DNA from: OMPR01 sp965183835
GTDB taxonomy: Bacteria > Pseudomonadota > Alphaproteobacteria > Rhodobacterales > Rhodobacteraceae
DNA: 64,000 nucleotides
Assembly: GCA_965183835.1 (NCBI GenBank)
Contig: CBCYME010000003.1
Coordinates: 62,001 to 126,000, forward strand
Direction of reading: 5' to 3'
In this document: positions 61,381 through 64,000 of the stretch, piece after piece
How the letters are laid out: every line of letters starts with the position of its first letter
How positions within the stretch are numbered: position 1 is the first letter of the stretch
Translations under genes and position numbers: made by a program
The notes under the pieces: generated by a model
What the model saw: only the letters and a program-made list of their open reading frames with translations
Database searches by the model: none
What the model was told of the DNA's origin: nothing

Positions 61381-62171
61381 ATGCGTATCTTGTTGCGTTG
61401 CGGGCGATCATCGGGCGAGAAGCCTTCCGGTTTGTCAGTCAGCGCGGCCGTTTCATTGCCGCCCTTGTTCGCCCGTTGCTGTGGCTTGTTGTATTTGCCG
61501 CTGGGTTTCGCGCAGCACTTGGCCTGTCAATCACACCACCTTATGCGACCTACATCACATACGAGGTCTATATCGTGCCCGGCTTATGCGGCATGATCTT
61601 GTTGTTCAACGGAATGCAAAGTTCACTGTCGTTGGTCTATGATCGCGAAATGGGGTCGATGCGTCTGCTGCTAACCAGCCCCTTGCCCCGCTGGTGGTTG
61701 CTGTTCTGCCGACTGCTGGCCAGCACCAGCATCTCGATCTTGCAGGTCTATGTTTTCCTCGCCATCACCGCGCTCTATGGCATCAGATTTGCGTGGTACG
61801 GCTATATCGCCTTGTTGCCTGCACTGCTGGTCGCGGGCATCATGCTTGGGGCTTTGGGCTTGGCTTTATCCTCGGCGATCAAACAGCTGGAAAATTTTGC
61901 CGGTGTCATGAATTTTGTGATTTTCCCAATGTTTTTCCTGTCTACTGCACTGTACCCATTATGGAAGATGGCCGAGAGCTCTGAGCTGCTCCATGATATC
62001 TGCGCCTTTAATCCGTTCAGCCATTCGGTCGAACTGATCCGGTTTGCGCTCTATGGCCAATTCAATGGGATCGCCCTGATGTGGACCGGTTTGGCGGGCC
62101 TGATTTGGGTGGCGCTTGCGCTCTGGGGATATGACCCCGCCCGTGGGTTGGTACGGCGATCCGGCAAATAG
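61377..62171 (+). CDS. PQQ-associated ABC-2-type permease (PedC-like)
   Basis: A 264-residue membrane protein with about six hydrophobic segments. The ABC-2 permease motifs MGSMRLLLTSPLPRWWLLFCR and CAFNPFSHSVELIRFALYGQF are present. It resembles PedC of the Pseudomonas phenylethanol/ethanol oxidation cluster. It forms the channel with the ATPase encoded just upstream. The transported compound is unknown. Confidence 0.86.
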   Translation: MNAYLVALRAIIGREAFRFVSQRGRFIAALVRPLLWLVVFAAGFRAALGLSITPPYATYITYEVYIVPGLCGMILLFNGMQSSLSLVYDREMGSMRLLLTSPLPRWWLLFCRLLASTSISILQVYVFLAITALYGIRFAWYGYIALLPALLVAGIMLGALGLALSSAIKQLENFAGVMNFVIFPMFFLSTALYPLWKMAESSELLHDICAFNPFSHSVELIRFALYGQFNGIALMWTGLAGLIWVALALWGYDPARGLVRRSGK

Positions 62172-62260
62172 AATGGACTGCGCAAACCTCTCTACGACCA
62201 TAACCCCGGTGAAAACCTGACCTGCCTGTGCTATCTTCTTTGCCAACAGGAGGATCCGTT

Positions 62261-62809
62261 ATGTTACGCGCGACAGCAATTTTGGTTCTACTTAGTACTT
62301 TGCCAGCCATGGCAGACACGGTCACCGTGGAAGATGAATATGGCACGCTCAACCCTCAAGACAGCGGGTTTGGTCACCTGATGAGCAATCTAGACAAAGG
62401 TATCACAGACATGACCACCTGTGCTGCCGGATATTACATCACCAAATCTGGACGTCATGAAATGGCACGCAAGCTGTTTGAAAGCTGCGCCAACGCGGGT
62501 TGGACCGGCGCAATGACTTGGATGGGGCAGATGGACAACAACGGATTGGGCGCGGCTTACAACCCAGATGCCGCCGCCGAATGGGATCGTCGCGCAGCCG
62601 AAGCCGGTGACCCGGTTGGCAAGTTTAACTATGGCCTGAACATGTTGCGCGGACATGGCCTGGTTAGGGATGAGGCGCGCGGTCGCGCCCTGATTGACGA
62701 AGCGGCATCAGATGGCTTGAAAGTTGCCAAACGGTTGCAAGATGCGGGGTATGATCCGGACGAGGTCACGCCAGATGCTGATAATTGGAAATATGCACCT
62801 TTGTTCTAG
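62261..62809 (+). CDS. Secreted Sel1-repeat protein
   Basis: A 182-residue protein. The signal peptide is residues 1-18 (cleavage after AMA), and the start at 62261 follows a GGAGG box. The body has tetratricopeptide-like Sel1 repeats: HEMARKLFESCANAG, DAAAEWDRRAAEAGDP, EARGRALIDEAASDG. Two Cys residues (TTC and ESC) could form a disulfide. Sel1 proteins mediate protein contacts; this one is probably periplasmic and may help assembly of the quinoprotein system. Confidence 0.8.
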   Translation: MLRATAILVLLSTLPAMADTVTVEDEYGTLNPQDSGFGHLMSNLDKGITDMTTCAAGYYITKSGRHEMARKLFESCANAGWTGAMTWMGQMDNNGLGAAYNPDAAAEWDRRAAEAGDPVGKFNYGLNMLRGHGLVRDEARGRALIDEAASDGLKVAKRLQDAGYDPDEVTPDADNWKYAPLF

Positions 62810-62938
62810 ATTCCCCTAGTCTCAAGGTGAAGCTTACGACTAAAGTACAAGCCGAACACATTGTAATTGCTTATTGTTCCAATGAATTCGCGGCCTGATT
62901 ACTGTACCCTCTGGGTGATCTTATTCTCGGAGGACCAC

Positions 62939-63352
62939 ATGAAACGGATCATCCCAGCCATCTGTCTTGCACTCTCGGCGGGTTTGCCCGCAGGTGCCAG
63001 CGAAAGCATTTATGACCGGATCAAAGTCGACGCAGGCAAAGCCGTCTATGACGCCAAATGTCGGCGTTGCCATACGGACGGATCAACCGACGACAGCTAT
63101 GGGCCTCCGTTGAAAAACATTGTTGGCCGCGCTGCCGGAACCTATCCGGATTATGACTTTTCCATTGCCCTGGCTGCGTCAGGCATTGTCTGGACCCCCG
63201 CAGCCCTGCGCGCTTGGATGGAAGACAACGATGGATTTATGCCCGGAACCAAGATGCGCCATGTCGGCATTCAAGACCCCACAGTCCAAGATTTCGTGCT
63301 GAGCTATCTTGCCTCGATCACCGATCGCGATGGCAGCGCCATCTCTGACTAA
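62939..63352 (+). CDS. Cytochrome c, electron acceptor for the XoxF-type dehydrogenase
   Basis: A 137-residue class I cytochrome c. The signal peptide ends near GAS (residue 22). The haem motif is CRRCH with a Met ligand in GTKMRH. The ATG at 62939 follows a GGAGG box. Its place directly upstream of xoxF matches xoxG and Paracoccus cycB (cytochrome c553i). It would carry electrons from the dehydrogenase to the oxidase chain. It is followed by a strong terminator, so it is transcribed apart from xoxF. Confidence 0.85.
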   Translation: MKRIIPAICLALSAGLPAGASESIYDRIKVDAGKAVYDAKCRRCHTDGSTDDSYGPPLKNIVGRAAGTYPDYDFSIALAASGIVWTPAALRAWMEDNDGFMPGTKMRHVGIQDPTVQDFVLSYLASITDRDGSAISD

Positions 63353-63391
63353 ACTCCCTCTGGGCGGGTTGATGTCCGCCTTAAAACTGTA

Positions 63392-63417
63392 AGCCCGGTA
63401 GCCTGTGTTACCGGGCT
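63392..63417 (+). terminator. Rho-independent terminator after the cytochrome c gene
   Basis: AGCCCGGTA (63392-63400) pairs perfectly with TACCGGGCT (63409-63417), 9 pairs around an 8-nt loop, followed by GTTTTGCGTTT. This is the best classical terminator in the window. Confidence 0.85.
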
Positions 63418-63579
63418 GTTTTGCGTTTCTGACCCGTTCCGAGCCATATCAAAGGCTTAAATCTACGACCTTTGTGCAATTTCCGTCATGGCTTTGCTCG
63501 CCAATACTACGTACAGCCGGACAACCCGCACGTATTAAGAGGGCACCGGTCTCGATTGGAGAAACTTGGGAGGAATCTT

Positions 63580-64000
63580 ATGAACCGGTTTATCACAGCG
63601 GTTGTCGCGGGTCTGATGCTGACGGGCGCAGGTCATGCTGGCGTCACCGAAGACGATTTGAAAAATGATCAATCTATAACCACACAGATTGTCACCAACG
63701 GCATGGGGCGCCACCTGCAGCGGTACAGCCCGCTGGACACCCTCAACAAAGACAACGTTAAAAATCTGGTCCCTGCTTGGGCGTTCTCTCTGGGTGGGGA
63801 AAAGCAACGTGGCCAGGAAACACAGCCGCTGATTTATGACGGCGTGATGTATATCACCGGGTCATACAGCCGCGTTTACGCGATTGATGTCAAATCCGGC
63901 AAAGAGCTGTGGCAGTACGATGCCCGCCTGCCCGAGGGCATTCTTCCCTGCTGTGACGTGATCAATCGGGGCGGTGCTATTTATGGCGACACGTTCTTTT
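63580..64000 (+). CDS. xoxF: XoxF-type PQQ-dependent methanol/alcohol dehydrogenase (partial)
   Basis: The gene runs off the right edge; about 140 residues are present. The signal peptide ends near GHA (residue 20). The first blade of the propeller has LQRYSPLDTLNKDNVKNLVPAW and SRVYAIDVKSGKELWQYD. The adjacent Cys pair in LPCCDVINRG is the hallmark disulfide of PQQ alcohol dehydrogenases. The metal-site residues that tell lanthanide from calcium enzymes lie beyond the cut. The start at 63580 follows GGGAGGAA. Context (XoxG-like cytochrome, MoxJ-like protein) favours XoxF. Confidence 0.88.
   Translation, partial: MNRFITAVVAGLMLTGAGHAGVTEDDLKNDQSITTQIVTNGMGRHLQRYSPLDTLNKDNVKNLVPAWAFSLGGEKQRGQETQPLIYDGVMYITGSYSRVYAIDVKSGKELWQYDARLPEGILPCCDVINRGGAIYGDTFF

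Noticed and set aside
1..64000. tRNA or rRNA genes, CRISPR arrays, insertion sequences, integrases, prophage
   Set aside because: None was seen on reading both strands and the intergenic regions; tRNA detection by eye is limited and a tRNA scan would settle it.

Overview
The window looks like chromosome of a marine alphaproteobacterium of the Roseobacter group (Rhodobacterales). This is inferred from gene content: a tripartite tricarboxylate transporter, a DmdB-like CoA ligase, PotABCD-type polyamine uptake, a pcaQ/pobA/pcaCHG block, and a pqq-xox-ped quinoprotein cluster. Codon usage is uniform and moderately GC-rich. I saw no rRNA, tRNA, CRISPR array, insertion sequence or phage gene. The DNA is densely coding, with no gene-free stretch longer than about 230 bases, and the genes read as metabolic operons each beside its own regulator.

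Region by region. 1-4.0 kb: the 5' part of a non-ribosomal peptide synthetase (cut by the left edge) and a cytoplasmic sulfatase. 4.1-11.8 kb: MarR regulator, TctCBA importer, GMC alcohol dehydrogenase, acyl-CoA ligase and TetR regulator, plausibly one catabolic route. 11.9-18.1 kb: polyamine ABC importer (potABCD) with a putrescine-type aminotransferase, divergent from a LuxR-type regulator across a GGGGTAT-rich promoter. 18.2-19.8 kb: a quinone-oxidoreductase-like MDR protein and a DEDDh exonuclease. 20.0-23.1 kb: arsenic operon of an ArsR-ArsC fusion, an arsenate-linked GAPDH and the ArsJ effluxer, behind a 26-bp operator. 23.2-26.2 kb: a YgiC/YgiB-like pair and a GlxA-type AraC regulator. 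26.2-35.4 kb: an amino-acid-type ABC importer operon with an aminotransferase, two M20 hydrolases and an alanine racemase-like enzyme, under a divergent LysR.

35.4-39.4 kb: PcaQ-type LysR, pobA, pcaC, pcaH, pcaG, which take 4-hydroxybenzoate to protocatechuate and open the ring; pcaB and pcaD are not here. 39.6-44.6 kb: two unrelated ThDP enzymes, an Asp/Glu-racemase-family protein and a GntR regulator, with a shared GTATAC operator core. 44.8-49.9 kb: cadR and a Cd/Zn/Pb P-type ATPase joined by a MerR-type promoter with a 19-bp spacer, then a divergent LysR/acyl-CoA dehydrogenase pair.

50.0-64.0 kb is one large PQQ and quinoprotein region. pqqABCDE, including a 35-codon pqqA, lies on the minus strand. 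A NosR-like flavin/Fe-S membrane protein with its ApbE flavin transferase, a MoxJ-like binding protein with a PedF-like cytochrome c, a PQQ-associated ABC system with a beta-propeller and an unknown secreted protein, a Sel1 protein and a cytochrome c follow. The region ends in the start of a xoxF-type PQQ alcohol dehydrogenase, cut by the right edge. Together these would make the cofactor, assemble periplasmic alcohol oxidation and carry its electrons away. All functions are read from sequence motifs and context; no database search was run.
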